Source: Phalacrocorax aristotelis (lineage: Eukaryota > Chordata > Aves > Suliformes > Phalacrocoracidae). Taken from it: a stretch of 64,000 bases of DNA. Location: assembly GCF_949628215.1 (NCBI RefSeq), contig NC_134278.1, positions 107,303,277 to 107,367,276 on the forward strand. Direction: 5' to 3'. The notes below the pieces were generated by a model. That model was given only the letters and a program-made list of their open reading frames with translations, was not told where the DNA came from and searched no databases. The translations under genes were made by a program, and so were the position numbers. Below are positions 13,401 through 26,400 of this stretch, piece by piece (position 1 is the stretch's first letter; each line of letters starts with the position of its first letter).

Positions 13401-16400
13401 CAGTGTTATTTTTTCAGGATTTTGTCCGTTGGAAGTGGATATGATATGGGCAATAGCACACCACATATTGTGTGGAAAGAGCTCAGGCGCCATCTCTGAT
13501 CACAACTATCCCAGGCATTGTATCACCCTTCTTTCACCAGTTCCTCGGTTTTCTATTTCATATTCCTCAGCACAGAAGCAAATTATTTTGCTGATTTTAT
13601 GCAGAGCTGGATGTACTCTATGTAGGCTTTGCTGCAGGAGTTTAAAAGAAAACAACCATCCACATCTTCCGCTCTGAACTTTCCCATTCAGAACTGTAAC
13701 CTGAATTTTCATACAAGTCCTTTATAGTCACATATACGGGTCATTTCTAGGTCTCACTGCGTCTTACTTATTTGTTTCTTACATATGTAACAGTGAGCAG
13801 ATATGCATTTAAACTGTAAGGATACAGCTGTCATGATTTAAATAATACTATTAACTAATATGGCTAAACTCATACTCTATATCATATATATATATACAGT
13901 ATATTCTGTTTATAGTCATGTAAGGCACTTTACATCATCAAATTGAAATAAGCTGTATTGTTTCATATTTTTGTAGTAATGGAAATGCACTTACAGTAGA
14001 AGACAAGCACATTTACATTTCTGTGTCAGTGTTTTTGTTTGGTGGCCCCAAAACACTTGAAAGGGTGAGAGCTGCACTGAAAAGTAGAAAGCAGAAAATG
14101 TGATGGAGTTACTGTAAAGCTGCAGTGAGACAGGGAACTGCAAGGGACTCCGATAAAGCAAATTAATAAAATTAATAATAGAGGAAAACCAATTTTCTCT
14201 ATAGCTGGGGCAGTTTTGCCGACAGCAGCTGAAGGGCAGATGACGACAAGTAAATCCAGGGATATGTAAATATGTGAAGTCTTACAGTATGCTTTCTGAT
14301 GGAAAAATTTTGCTTCTAGAGATGAAGAAACTAGCTCCATTCCATTCAAATGGCCTGTGGTTTTCCAGACAAACATGGAAGTTGGGAAATTAAACAGAGG
14401 GTCCCTAATACAGTCTTCATGTGGTGCTTCAGACACAAGCTTAGGTCTATGAGACTAATGGTCTCAAACTTTTGGGTGTGCTCTGTTGAGAAGAGAGCTA
14501 ATGGTGCAAAGTGGGAATGAGATTTTTTCAGAGGGGGGAAAAAAAACCAAAACCCAAAACCTCTTTTCTGGGTCACTAAAATGTGGAATTTTCCTACAAA
14601 AGTCTCCAAAGTTTTCTTCTAGCCATGCGTAGAACCAACTTGTCTTCCCATACCTGAGAGCTGCCTAGGAACTCACCAGTGATGACTGGATAACCTAGGG
14701 ACTGGAAGGCTCATCTCTTAGTCCACAGCATTGCCAGCTTGCTAGAAAAGCTTAAAGAAATACGGGGAGTCACATCTAGGGAGGGAAAAGAGGTTTCTCA
14801 AACCTACATTTTTCTTTGGTTGATGTGTTGGTCTGCAGAATCCATTTCACTTTATTCAGAAATTCTAAGAATGACAAGGCATACATTTGTGTTTCTCTGG
14901 GTATATATTTTACAGGGTTTATGTCCTCTTACTGTGCAAACATCTCCTCTAAAAACCCTCGGGAGGACAGGTACAGCTCCATGGCTTTTTGTTGAGTCCC
15001 ATGCCAGCTGACTAATCTAGCAGCTAGTGATAGCTGAAGATTGAGACACTGATAATTTCTCTGCACCCCAGAGAGAGGCAAAGGAGCTAATTATACATTG
15101 ATTGTGCATCAGTTGAGGAAATCCCCAGATGGGGAGCTGTGGGTGTATTTCACTTTCTTTGCACTACTTGAGCGATGCGCTGGGAACAAAGGAGGACAAA
15201 AAAATATATTCAGGCCTAATTCTTCATACTGAACCTGTGGACTTATTAAAATATGCACAACCCAGCAAGTGAACCCAGGGTTGAGTGAGGCTTCTTCCAG
15301 AGTTGTTTTAATACTGCACCATTAGAGGCCGTTCTCACAGAAGTGTCTGCCAAAAACCTCTTGAGTCTGTGTTTAAGGATCAGTCCTGCGTGGAGGTCCT
15401 TCCCTAGCAGTGTGCCAATGTTTTTCCCTTCCTGCTACAAGGCTATCTGAAGATCTTGGACCTGTTCCACACTTAAACTCCAAGCATCTTTGTTGTCTAT
15501 CTGACCTTGCAATATGATAGGCTGGAAACATAACGTCTGGCTTTTTGTAAGGCTCGTTTCACAATCTGGGTAATGTAGATTTCTCTGCTTCCCATTTCCA
15601 CTTCTGTAATGTTTATTATATTCAATTGTATGTCTGGTTTGGTGTTCATTTCTGCAGCTCCTGCCTACATTTCATGCAGTCCTTCGTCTTATCTGCAGTC
15701 ACTATCTGCACTTTCAATCGGCTCATCTCTTTTTATTAGTAATAGATCCAGTCGGTTCATATGCTTGCATACGCTCTGGGATGGTAATGTCTTGCCTTGC
15801 CAGCAGACAGATTTTAAGGTTGTGATAACTTATATGCTTGTCTGAGGGATGTGAAAATAATGTTATGAATGTTGTTTATGAAAACTGGGTTTTGCACAGC
15901 TTCAGTAGTTTTCATGTACTGTAGTTGACTGTCCTCAAAGAAGTGACAAGTAGAACGGACAGCATTGCAAGCCCATAATTTCTATCTGATCACAACTAAT
16001 TGAACACGAAAATCCTTGGCATTTTCTCTCGGCTATCTCTGTGTAGATACCACTGTGAGGACAGTTTTCTTTAAATTATCCTACACTTTCTTTGCTCCAT
16101 TTTAACCTCTTGATTATACCTTGTTTCCTTTTCCTAATTTCTTCTTCTACTGACTTTGCAGTGCGCATAAACATTCTTCGTAAGGAAATCAGTGAGATAG
16201 TTGTAGTTAATTCCTTATGTCTTAGGTTTTGTGCCCGGCTTTCCACTTCTCTCTACTGCCAACAAAGCAAGTTTATTTTCTAATAACTTCAAGTACCTCC
16301 TTTTATCCTTAACTCTCTACAGATGCTTCCCTCCTCTTTCCTTGTTAATTCCAGTCTCTCTGCTTCCAAGGATCCTCTGCCTAGGATTGTGCCTGTACCC

Positions 16401-19400
16401 TTCTGTGCCATTTTCTGCTCCGAGATGGAAGGCACTTCTGTCCCCCACTCATTCCTGGGCATTGCAGTAGAAAGCCGCCAGCTTGCCTAAAAGGGGATCT
16501 TGGCCATGCTTGTAACCAGTTTTCAAGCGAGTGTTTTGAAAACTAGTTAGGCAGTTTTCCCAGTGTAGACAGGCTCATAGAAGGACCATTAATTACCCAG
16601 CGCAGGCTTAACCGTGGGCAGAAAAAGGGGGCTTTTCTGCGATTGTCAAACCCTCACCATTATTTGTACATGTTGGTTTTGTATTTAATAGGATTACATG
16701 ACTTCTTTGCTCTATATGCCAAAATGGATGGTTCCTTTCAGTAATAAAACAAAGCCAATAACCTGAAAGGAACCACGGCTCAAAAGCACAAACTTGACCT
16801 CTGATTGACCTTGACATTTACAGACTAAAAAGAACTTTTCTTTGAACAGACAGAAGAAGTCAGGGAGCCAGCAAGAACCAGGAGAAAATGGTTTTGTTGC
16901 TTTCTGATTACATTGTTTAAACCAACATACTACATGGTTTACAATACTTCATTACAATGTATTAGGGCCTGGAGGTGATTTAATGTCTGTTTATAACTGA
17001 GACTAATCTTGAAATAAACAAATGAATGTTTGGAAAGTGGATGAAGCTGTTCTGCTGGAGACAGCGTTAAATGCATCTCTGAAGAGTAAATCATGGCTGT
17101 ACAGCACTTAAATGCTTTTTATTTCTACCTTCAGTTGTATTTCAGTAGTTTTATCTAACAAAATTCATCATGGTGCAGTACAAAATTTTCTAATTGGTTA
17201 GGCCTGTCTAGCAGCCATACATTCTATAACAAATTCACAATTTAAAAACTGTTTACCCCTTTAAAATCAGGGGAAAAGATAAACTAGAAAACACTGTACC
17301 ATTACACTAGGCACCATGGTGATCTAAATTAAATCTATTACAACCTGTTCTAATTTAAAATTGCTCCATTGTGCGAATGAAGAGGAAAAGAAGAAGAGTT
17401 AGTTCACTTCTTCAAAGCATTTTCATATTCCCAGATAAATCTTTCATCCACCCTGCCTTTGCTTGTGGGCTGTATGTTCCCATTTCCTCTGTGCATCCCC
17501 TGTGTAACTGCACATAAATGTGGTTTCAGACAGAGCCAAGAACTCTTCCTCCTGCGGTTCGGTATCAGTTCTCGTCTCTATCAGCCAAGAACAAGCAATG
17601 TCGTTGAGCATCACCATCATGGTGTCTAGCTGTTCATGACACCCAGAAGCTCCTCTGGGGTGCTGTAGGCAGGGGCCTTGCCAGAGGAGGTTGCTCCGGT
17701 TTCTTCTGCCAAAGATTGACTGCAGCAGTGCTTGTCCTGCTGTCCACCTCTGCGGTCGACTCCTTGTCCGCTCCTGCTTCTCTCCCTCTCTTGCCTCTCC
17801 TACCACCCAAGGCCCTGTCCATGGCCACCAGGCATTTCACAGCACATTTCTCATCTCCTAACACCTGACGCATTCCAAAAATATATTGAATTTTCTTAAG
17901 TACCAGTCACTAAGTATTTAAAGCCTGATTTGAGAGAAGAAAATCTGAAGTTGGATGGCTCCTCCAGTCCCACCACCCACACCCTTCCGGTTGCAGACTG
18001 GAGGGAGTGGGAGCTGGTGAGGGCTTGGAGTGGAAGTTCAGAAGAGAACTTCTGCACTGCCATGCCTTGTGCAGCGTATTGCCACCTAGTGCTGTGAATA
18101 TGGAAAAGCATATTCCTTCTGCTCAAGACCGAGACTTGTGCAAGGCAGCCATCAAAGTGGTCATGACTCAGAAGGTCCTCTGCTGTTGTAGCAGCACTGC
18201 TTAACCTACCTACTTCACCATACCCTACACCCATTACAACAGTTTTAGGTCTCTGAACTTTGACAGTGCACTTTCTTGTGCTGCAGTTGATGCTAAATAC
18301 CAGGACTGCTCTTTCTTAGTGCAGGGGTTTTAAAAGTCTGGTCCTATGGCAACATAGCATACACAATTACACTTCATAAGGGTGGCTACCTGTCTGTATA
18401 CCCTCCTTCCTATCGCTTTGCTTGCCACGCAAACATGACTGGCAGAAGTCTCAGGGATAATTAAGTTTGTTCAAGCTTGAAAAATAGTCAACCACACAAA
18501 AGAAAGGCCTGCTGAGGGAAAGGTTGCAACATAGCCTGTATGTTCGTCGGCATCAGTGAATAAGGAGAGGGGAAGGGCGTTAGCTACAGCAAAATTTCAA
18601 GTGGTGCTTGCACCTTCCTAGGTGTCAAAGCTGACCACCCATGCACCACAAATGTCATCTTTCTTGGTACAAGCTCACAGACCTCTTTGTATTAACTGCT
18701 ATGTCTAAATATATACTAGCAGTGTTCTGAATTTACAGTAAAAACAAATGAGATCAGGCACTTTTCTGTGTGTATTTTTTTTTCTTTCCTCCCTCATTAA
18801 TTCCACCCCCCCACCCCCCCATACAACTTATTACTGACTATTATCTTAGCTCCCATTAAATCTCTTTTAGAGGTTGGCATTTTAACTCACCAGCTTGAGC
18901 TCTAGACTGTTGACACATTACACCACAGAAAGCAGCGAAATTGTCATGGACTGAGCCTGCACTGTATTTTTTCTAAGATGCTGCATGATGAGAATAAATC
19001 ATGTCGTCACCCTGACATGATCCATCAATGAAGATGCACACCCTCTTGCCCTGCCCTCTTACTGGGTTAAGTGAGAACCCTTCCTCTGACTTTTTCCTTC
19101 ATTTCCACTGTGGAAGAAGCTTTCTAATCCTGCACATCGGTTTGCTTAGCAATATTGCTGTTGCCTAATGCAATGAAAATCAGTTATGTAACTGCCTTTG
19201 CTAGCCTTGCGGAGCGCGTTCACCAGACGGGAAGATGGCCACAGTATCTTTATGCTTTCCCTTATGTCTCCTGTTCACTGTTACTGTGCAATATGCTCTG
19301 CTTTTAGTATCTTTTAAAAATCATTTTTCTTGACATCACGTTTAGATTATTATACGTCGTAATCTAAGATCGTACAAAGAAAAAGCAAGGAAAAGAAATA

Positions 19401-22400
19401 TGCTTATTCTGATTTATTGCTAAAAGGGCTGATATTACAGCATTAGTGCCTCCAAGGAACAAAGGATCGCCTACAGTTTGTCAGATAGTATTTTTAATAC
19501 TCTAATTCTGAACCAAATTCCTAAAATAACCTGTGTTTGCAGATTACCGTGTGCTCTTTTGTTCTGAATAATGTCTTGCTTAGTGAACTATGTCTTATCA
19601 ATCCACCAAGTACTGGGTGTCATTGTTCACCTCATTCACAATTCATCTTTTAATTAACATTATCACAGGCAAAATTCTATTTTGGTCAGCGTAATTTGTC
19701 ACTGGAATTGGCAGTACAGAAATAAAAGAATTACCATCTGAATTTATCTGAAGACTATGTAAGAGATGGTGACTACAAACCTACCTCATCCGGCACTGAA
19801 GAGGAAGGGAAGGAAACCATGTAAATGATAATGGCTTTAAAAATTATATTTGCAATGTAAAAATGACTACTTTGGTCATTCAGAATCTGCTAAGCAAACT
19901 CTTTTATCAGAATTACTGTTATTGAAAGTACAAACCTGAGTCCTACACTTAGACACATGCTTTATTTGGTGGAAAGGGTTGCTGACTTAGGGAAGATTAA
20001 AGAGATACAAATGCCTTTGCAAGGTAATGATAGATATACCTAGGTATGTAATACCTAGGTATAGGTATGTAATATCAACTTAATGAAGCAAAATGCCGAT
20101 CATTTGCTCTAAGAGTTAAACTCTGAAATTAAGTTACAACCGCAGCCTTGTTTTAGAGAGCAGACAAGGAAATAAATGCTTCTAACATGTTTTCTAAGTG
20201 TACCAGGAGACGAACCTTTCACAGAGAATAGAACACATTTCTGAGTCCTTCTCACAAGACTTGACTTTCATAATGATTGCCAGAAAACTCCATTGATGTG
20301 GGGAAAATTAAATAGCATTTTATTTTTCTGAGTCTATAAAGAAGACATCTATCCCTGCAGTCTAGATATGCAATATTTTTCTATTTACATTCAAATTAAT
20401 ACAGCGATATTAAATTGACTGCATTTAAGGTACAGTGAACACGCCAGCAAAGCAGCCACTTAAAAATTCCCTCCAACATCCCTTTACCTTATTATTTCAT
20501 CCATTCCTTCTTGCAAATGCAACAGGCCCTGAAGATGATCACATTCCAGCAGTACTGAGCCAAGATGACTATAATTTCTGTAAGCAGAGCACCTCTTGGG
20601 AGCACACTCTACTGGAGGCTCTTTCTCCTCTTTCAAGATAGCTAAGCTTCAGCTTGGCTGTCACTGGTGACTTCTGTTGGACTTGCATCAAGAGGCAGTC
20701 TTCTGGTTTTCAGAAAGGAACCATCAGTCTCCACTGTCATAATTAATATTTGCTCGGTTATGCCTATTTACATAGTGTTTGTAATGGATGCAGCATTTAT
20801 TAAAAACACTGGAACCTAATCGTTACTTGAACCCCAGCCAAGGTACCATTTAGTTTTTGGTTTCTTTTTTGTTTCTTTTCTTTTTTTTTTTTTTTTAATG
20901 GCAGAGGCAAGCAGTGCTTAAACACGGAGGTCAGGAGGTGAAGGAGATATAGGTGGTATCTGCATCTTTCATAACCATAGTCAGTAGCGTTCTGTGGGCT
21001 ATCTTGTGTCTTGATAGCAAGCTGAGACCCAGACACATATCAGCTAGAGTGGGAAAATGCTTTGAAAATTTACTATTAGCCCTGTTAAAACATTAAATAC
21101 TCTAGATTATTTTCTTCAATTTCTATCTGATCATAGACCTGGAAGAGTTAGGCTTTTTGGCAGAAGATAAAGGCATTCTCCTCAACCTTAATTATTGTTC
21201 CTGAATTTGAATATCTTTGCTTATGAAGTTAATGGCATAGGCTGAAAGTTGTGGAAAATTCTATCCAAAGTTATAAAAAATCATATCCAGGAAGTTGTTA
21301 TGCTCACACTGAAATAATTGCTTTGCAGCCTAATTTCTGCTTCGGTCACCCACCTTTCTAGGTAAAACAAGATGCCTTTTACATTACTAAACCCCAGCAT
21401 TTTTTTAACACCATCTTCACGCAGCCCAGAAGGAGAGACAGTTAAATCATACAGCTTTCTTTCACCCTCTGCCTTCTCCCAAAGAAGCGTCATGTTCTGT
21501 ATTCCTTAGGCACCAACAGCGCATGAGTGAGAAACAGCGTGGGCTTTACTGATCTTCTAAGGAATATATAATTATTGTCTGTGTTCTAAGAACAATTATT
21601 CAAAAAAAGGCAAATTATATAAAAATAAACACAATAAAAAGATGTACCTTACATGTAGTAAGGGTACAATCAGACAAACAGAAATTAAGCTTATTCTTAG
21701 AATACTAGGAGGTGACATTAATATTCTAAAGGCCATCCTTCTACAATTCTCTCATAGCACTGGCTAAACCCATCTTTTTCAGTTCTTGCAATCAGGTCTT
21801 TCCAGACGTGTACGTTCACTTCATCTCACAATCCCCCAGCACTCCCAAACACAGTATGTAAGTAAATGTGATGATTTATAAACCCTTGAGGTTTCAGAAA
21901 TAAGTGCTTGTATCGTATGACTAATATGCGAGCGTGCGCTGCTGCCCCCTGATGCAGGAAACGTTAAATCTCTTTGAGAGTAGCCAGGCAATGGCACGCA
22001 GCCCACCTTCTTTCTTATATATGGCCATAGATGTATTTGTTACTGTTTGGACAGATATAAGATAATGTCTCTCCCTTGGGTAATTCGATATTGAAATTAG
22101 TAGTTGAGGGGAGAATGAGGAGAAGGAGGAAGAAATGAGACCAAAAAGGGAAAAAACAACTATGCATACCCATTAATCAGAATGTTTAAAATTTGTTAAG
22201 GAATATAAATGGTGAACTGGAACTCACTTTTAATGCACAGTTTTGTTGTAAGTTAGTGGTGTTTGGCAAAGGTAATGTTTATGGCCACCTTCAGCTAGTA
22301 CTTCAGGCAATTATAACTCAGTTTGTCTTTCCTGCCTGTTTATTCCCCTCCCATGCATTGTCTAAATTTGGGAGTGTAAATTGTCCTGAGCAGAGACTTC

Positions 22401-22990
22401 CTCGGCAGGATTTGCTGGTGTAGGCTCCTGCAGGGTGAGTTCTTATCTCTGTGAAGGCTGACAGAGGGTGCGAGGTGGAAATAATATTTAGTTTGTACAC
22501 AGCACTTAGGCCCACACAGAAGTTCGCAGCCAGCAAAGGAAGGTGTGGTGTGAAGCACGGCTCACACAGTCGCCTAGGTGCCGTGTGGCCGTATACACTA
22601 AGTTCAAAATGTCTGCTTGGTTTTTGGCCTGGCTGTAATTACAGCAGTGTAGCACCAACATGCAGGCGAGCCTGTGGGTACAGCAGTGGTACAACAGGTT
22701 TTCTGAAAGACCTGGTAAGAAGCAGGGCCTGTATTAACTAAAATGAAATAAAGTTACAGGGGATGATGGTTTTCTGGTTTCGCTTGGTGTTGACTTTTTT
22801 CCAAGTTGCAAACCTGGAGCTCCACCTGACTAAGCAAGGCTGTGAGCCACAACACGACAGTGCTACAGCCTGGTGGTGCGTGGCTCCGCGGGAGCCAGGG
22901 AAGGAGGACGGCTGGGCAACCAGTCTTAAAGCTGCTGCCATTTAGTAACATTTGCCTTAAAGCCGTAGTTGCCAGATTCACCTATTTAAC
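7483..22990. other. noncoding region between the two CpG islands
   Basis: About 15.5 kb of AT-rich sequence with no coding exon, RNA gene or intact mobile element that I can recognise. Small features are an (TA)n patch at about 13885-13900, a palindromic AT tract near 12280-12300, a local duplication built on 'cctaggtat' at about 20037-20068, a C-rich patch at 18806-18822 and a T-run at about 20880-20897. GC-richer patches near 9050-9350 and 11640-11800 have no identifiable origin. Conserved regulatory elements may be present but cannot be told without alignment. Confidence 0.5.
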
Positions 22991-23258
22991 TGATTTTTTT
23001 CTTCTCTTCACCCACGCGGGGAGCCGGGGTAAGCCCTTGCCGCTGCCTCGCCCACGGGCCGTGCTGACAGGCCGGGCCCTCGAGCGTGAGCGGCGTTTAA
23101 GTGCTAGCCAGATGGAAGATGCCCCCCGCCCCGGGCATCGCTTCACGTTGGAGAAGACGAGAAGGGAAAATGACCGGGTGAAGGCGGTCCCGCACCGCGG
23201 CCCTGGGCCATGGGCGCCGTACCCCGGGGCAGCGGGGGCGGGGAGGCGCCGGGGAAGG

Positions 23259-23278
23259 ACTACAACTCCCAGCGTGCC
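23259..23278 (+). promoter_or_regulatory. ZNF143/THAP11-type (SBS) element
   Basis: ACTACAACTCCCAGCGTGCC matches the well-known promoter element bound by ZNF143 and THAP11/HCFC1 (ACTACAnnTCCCAGCATGC type) except for one G for A. It lies about 130 bases upstream of the UBR2 start codon, typical of CpG-island promoters using this element. Confidence 0.75.
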
Positions 23279-23302
23279 CCGCGGGCGGCGCCGCGCCGGA
23301 CG

Positions 23303-23320
23303 GAGGCGGGGCGGAAGTGG
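23303..23320 (+). promoter_or_regulatory. GC box and ETS-type site
   Basis: GAGGCGGGGC overlaps GCGGAAGTGG. The first fits an SP/KLF GC box, the second an ETS/GABPA core (GGAAGT). They sit about 90 bases before the start codon, downstream of the ZNF143-type element. The match is by motif only. Confidence 0.5.
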
Positions 23321-23401
23321 GTTCCCGGGGCAGAGCGGCCGGCCGGGCCCGGTTCCGGGTGTCACTGCCTCGGCGGTGGACGGGAGCGGCGCGGGGGGGG
23401 A

Positions 23402-23413
23402 GAAGATGGCGGC
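23402..23413 (+). promoter_or_regulatory. UBR2: TISU / YY1 element over the UBR2 start codon
   Basis: GAAGATGGCGGC matches the TISU consensus SAASATGGCGGC at every position, and contains the YY1 core AAGATGGCGGC. TISU elements direct scanning-free initiation on mRNAs with very short 5' leaders, which predicts a transcription start some 5-30 bases upstream of 23406. The start site itself is not visible. Confidence 0.7.
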
Positions 23414-23483
23414 GGAGTTGGAGTCGGAGGTGCAGGCCATTGACAAGAGCCTGCTGGAGTGCTCCGCCGAGGAGATCGCCGTG
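23406..23483 (+). CDS. UBR2: UBR2 exon 1 (residues 1-26)
   Basis: The ATG in the TISU context opens [20 protein letters not shown] and the exon ends in frame at donor GTGAGG (23484). The start is chosen because it matches the conserved UBR2 N-terminus and lies in the CpG island. The open frame runs upstream without a stop but has no conserved sequence there. Confidence 0.96.
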
Positions 23484-26400
23484 GTGAGGCGGCGGGCCCG
23501 GGGCGGAAGGGCGAGAAGCGTTTGGGGTGGGGAAGGAGCGGGGGCTGGCGAGGCCGGCGGTGTGGTCGTGCGGGCCGGGGGCCGCTCCCGGGCCCGGGGC
23601 GAGGCTGTGCCTGGGGCCGGGGTGCGAGGAGCAGGCTTTCCGTGAGGGGGTGTCGCTGCCTGGGCTGCTCCCGAGGGCAGCCCTGGCTGGCAGCGGCGCC
23701 CCAGCCCGCTGTTGTTGCCAGCGTCGCTGTTGCAGTAGCCAAAATCAGTGGCAGAGAGCAGCCAGCTTGTCCTGTTGTTCCGGCCGGCGTAGGTGGCTCT
23801 CCAGCCGGCCGCCCGGACGGGGTCAGCCCCAGCCGAGGGCGGCCGCGATCCCCCGCCGCGACGGGGCTGGGGCCGGGGCCTGGGGGAAGTGGGGCCGCTT
23901 CCCGGCATCTCGCTCCCTCGCCTGCTGCTTCCTAGCTTTCCCCGGGCAGCTGAGGAGTTTAGTCCTCCTGCCCAGCTTGCTTCCTTTTCACGTCTCCCTA
24001 TCTGCAGTCATGCCTCGACGTGAGAAGATTCCCCTCCCGCCGTTGACTTAGGTGGATGTCTGACCCCGTATATGCTCTGTGGTGGTGAAGGTTTGTTACA
24101 GGATTCTTCCCCCGCCTCCCCTAGTACTTAAGATGCGGTTCTGGCAAAAGCTTGCACTAGTTGAGCTTAGGACTATTAGAGAGTGACGCTTGTAGGGAAA
24201 ATATTAGTAAAATCAAAGTAATACTTGAAGAAATCTATTCTTGTTTATATACTTTTCCTGCTTTTATGAGAGGTAGTTGAAAGGGGAGAGGAGTGACATC
24301 TTGAGGGTAAAGTTTTCAGAGAAACTTGTGTTCCCGGTGTAGGTGCCAGACCTTACAGACTTGTGCATTTGAGGAACTGGATATATATATTAAAATACTG
24401 TAGGATAAGACCTTGAAAAGGTGTCTCTGTGTATTTCAATGAGAATTACGTTGGTTACTTTCCAAAAGAAAATAAAAGACAATGTTATAATTCAGATTTT
24501 CCTCAGATTATGGTGGTATATCTACAGTACAGACAAAGCTATGATTAGATGGGCGTATGTGTGTTGTTAGCTACAGCCCAGCTAATTTAGCTCCAGGATT
24601 AGTCTTCCTTCCCCTTAACAGAAACCGAGTAATTCCATCAAACGCTTCATATAGTAGCCCATACTGAGTCCAGACTACCTTGTTTGTGTGAGTAGCAGAT
24701 GATTTTTTTGGGTCACACCGTAGTTAAATCAAAGGCAATGGTACACCAAGTGAAACGCATTTAGGAATTTGGTATAGGTACAAGTGCAGGCTTAAATTTA
24801 GTCGATTCTTCTTCAGTTTTAGTCTCTGTGATCACTAGCACAAGCTACAATTCTGAGATCTGTCACTCTCAAATCTACAGTGTGCTAGCACGTAAATGCT
24901 GCTGGCACTACCTGATTGTGTAAGTAAACAACATTCTTGGGTTTTAGCATTGATGTTCTCCCTCCTTTGCTGATAGCCCAATATTAACAAAACAAATGCC
25001 ATCCTAAAGCAATACTTGCAGCACTTCATGCTTCAATTTCTCATTGCAACAATTTAATTATAAACTTCCAAAGAACAACAATCAAAAAGAATAAATTATC
25101 TGTAACAGAACATGAGCCAACTTTGCAAATATTTATTTGTGCAGCTAAGAAAATTTTAAGTTGTACTTTTTACCTTTTGAAACATTGAACTTGAGTTTTT
25201 TATGGCTTATTTGTATTACATGTTTTGTTTGCCTCGTATCTCTTACTTAGATGTGGATTTAATAGAAATCTCAATGGACCATTAGGTATTTACTTACATA
25301 AAATGTGATTTGATCAATGCTTTGGTTCCCCCCCTCCAGGGCAGTCAAAAGTTGCTGCAGGGGAGGAGGTAAAGAGGAATATACTTCTCTTTTTAATAAA
25401 AACCTGTCCTGGGAGAGTAGAACATAAGGTTTTCGTACATGTGACTTCAGGATAGAAAATAGACAAATACTATCTGAGAACTTGCCTAAATACAAATATT
25501 TTTTTAACAAATTCCAAAGTTTTTAGTAGTTTTATTGGAGATCAGTGCCTCCTAGGTAGCGATTTAGAAAGGCAGTGCAACATATGTATGCATATGGATA
25601 TATTTCTAGTAGCAATTTTACATGCACAACAGTATTTTGAGTTGCCTTCCTAATAGCTCTTGGAGTGACATCTGTTTCCTTGACCTAGTAGCCTGTACTT
25701 CGTCCTGATATTCTTTTAGCCAGGATCTGATTTTCAAAACTGCATGCACACAGTTATGCATACAGAACTGGCTCCACAAAGACTTTGTGTGATGACATTC
25801 AGTGTTGCCACACCTAACTTTCAGGGAACTACTCCCAGAGTTTTTGGGATGGGAAAGCCATATACTCGAGGAACAAGAATTTTCTCTGGCTAGGTATTTG
25901 CCTGAGCTTGTAGTGTAGCTAATATGCATTGTGTATTTTCTAGGTAGAAATTAGTAACGTACTGCTGAATTAAGAGGCTGAAATGAAAGGTATTTTGCTG
26001 AGAAAAATGCAAGCATAATAACTGACATATACCCTAGAAAGTAATCTAAAAATTATCTTATTAAATGGGAATAATGGAAGAGACTAAGTCAGTTTCACTG
26101 TCATTGGGTCAGTTCCTGGTGGTAGCAGATATTTGGCACAAATAAGAAAGGAGAGGAAGAGATTAATGAGCTAGGAAAACAAATCAAATTCTTAGTAATC
26201 AATACTTTTACTTTTTCATTTTTGTGTGCTATTCTCTGAATCCTGGGGGAATGGTGAGATTATCTGTAAACTTCCAGATTGTTGCATACAGCTTTTTGGC
26301 AACCTTTTTCCATGGAACTCCTTGGAAGAAATCTGGGCTTTCACCATCAAAGCTAGATCAACACAGAAAGGTTTAGCAGATTGATTATAATTTTAAGTAG

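Larger units (their letters stand above)
23000..23930 (+). promoter_or_regulatory. UBR2: UBR2 promoter CpG island
   Basis: A GC- and CpG-rich island spans the first coding exon of UBR2. Upstream of the start codon lie a ZNF143/THAP11-type element (23259-23278), a GC box (about 23303-23312), an ETS-type site (23311-23320) and a TISU/YY1 element over the ATG. No TATA box is seen. This is the architecture of a broadly expressed housekeeping promoter. Confidence 0.85.

Noticed and set aside
22842..23935. Open frames of 267 and 308 codons over UBR2 exon 1, one on each strand
   Set aside because: The plus frame only extends the UBR2 start upstream and through the intron donor. The minus frame is a compositional artefact of the CpG island.
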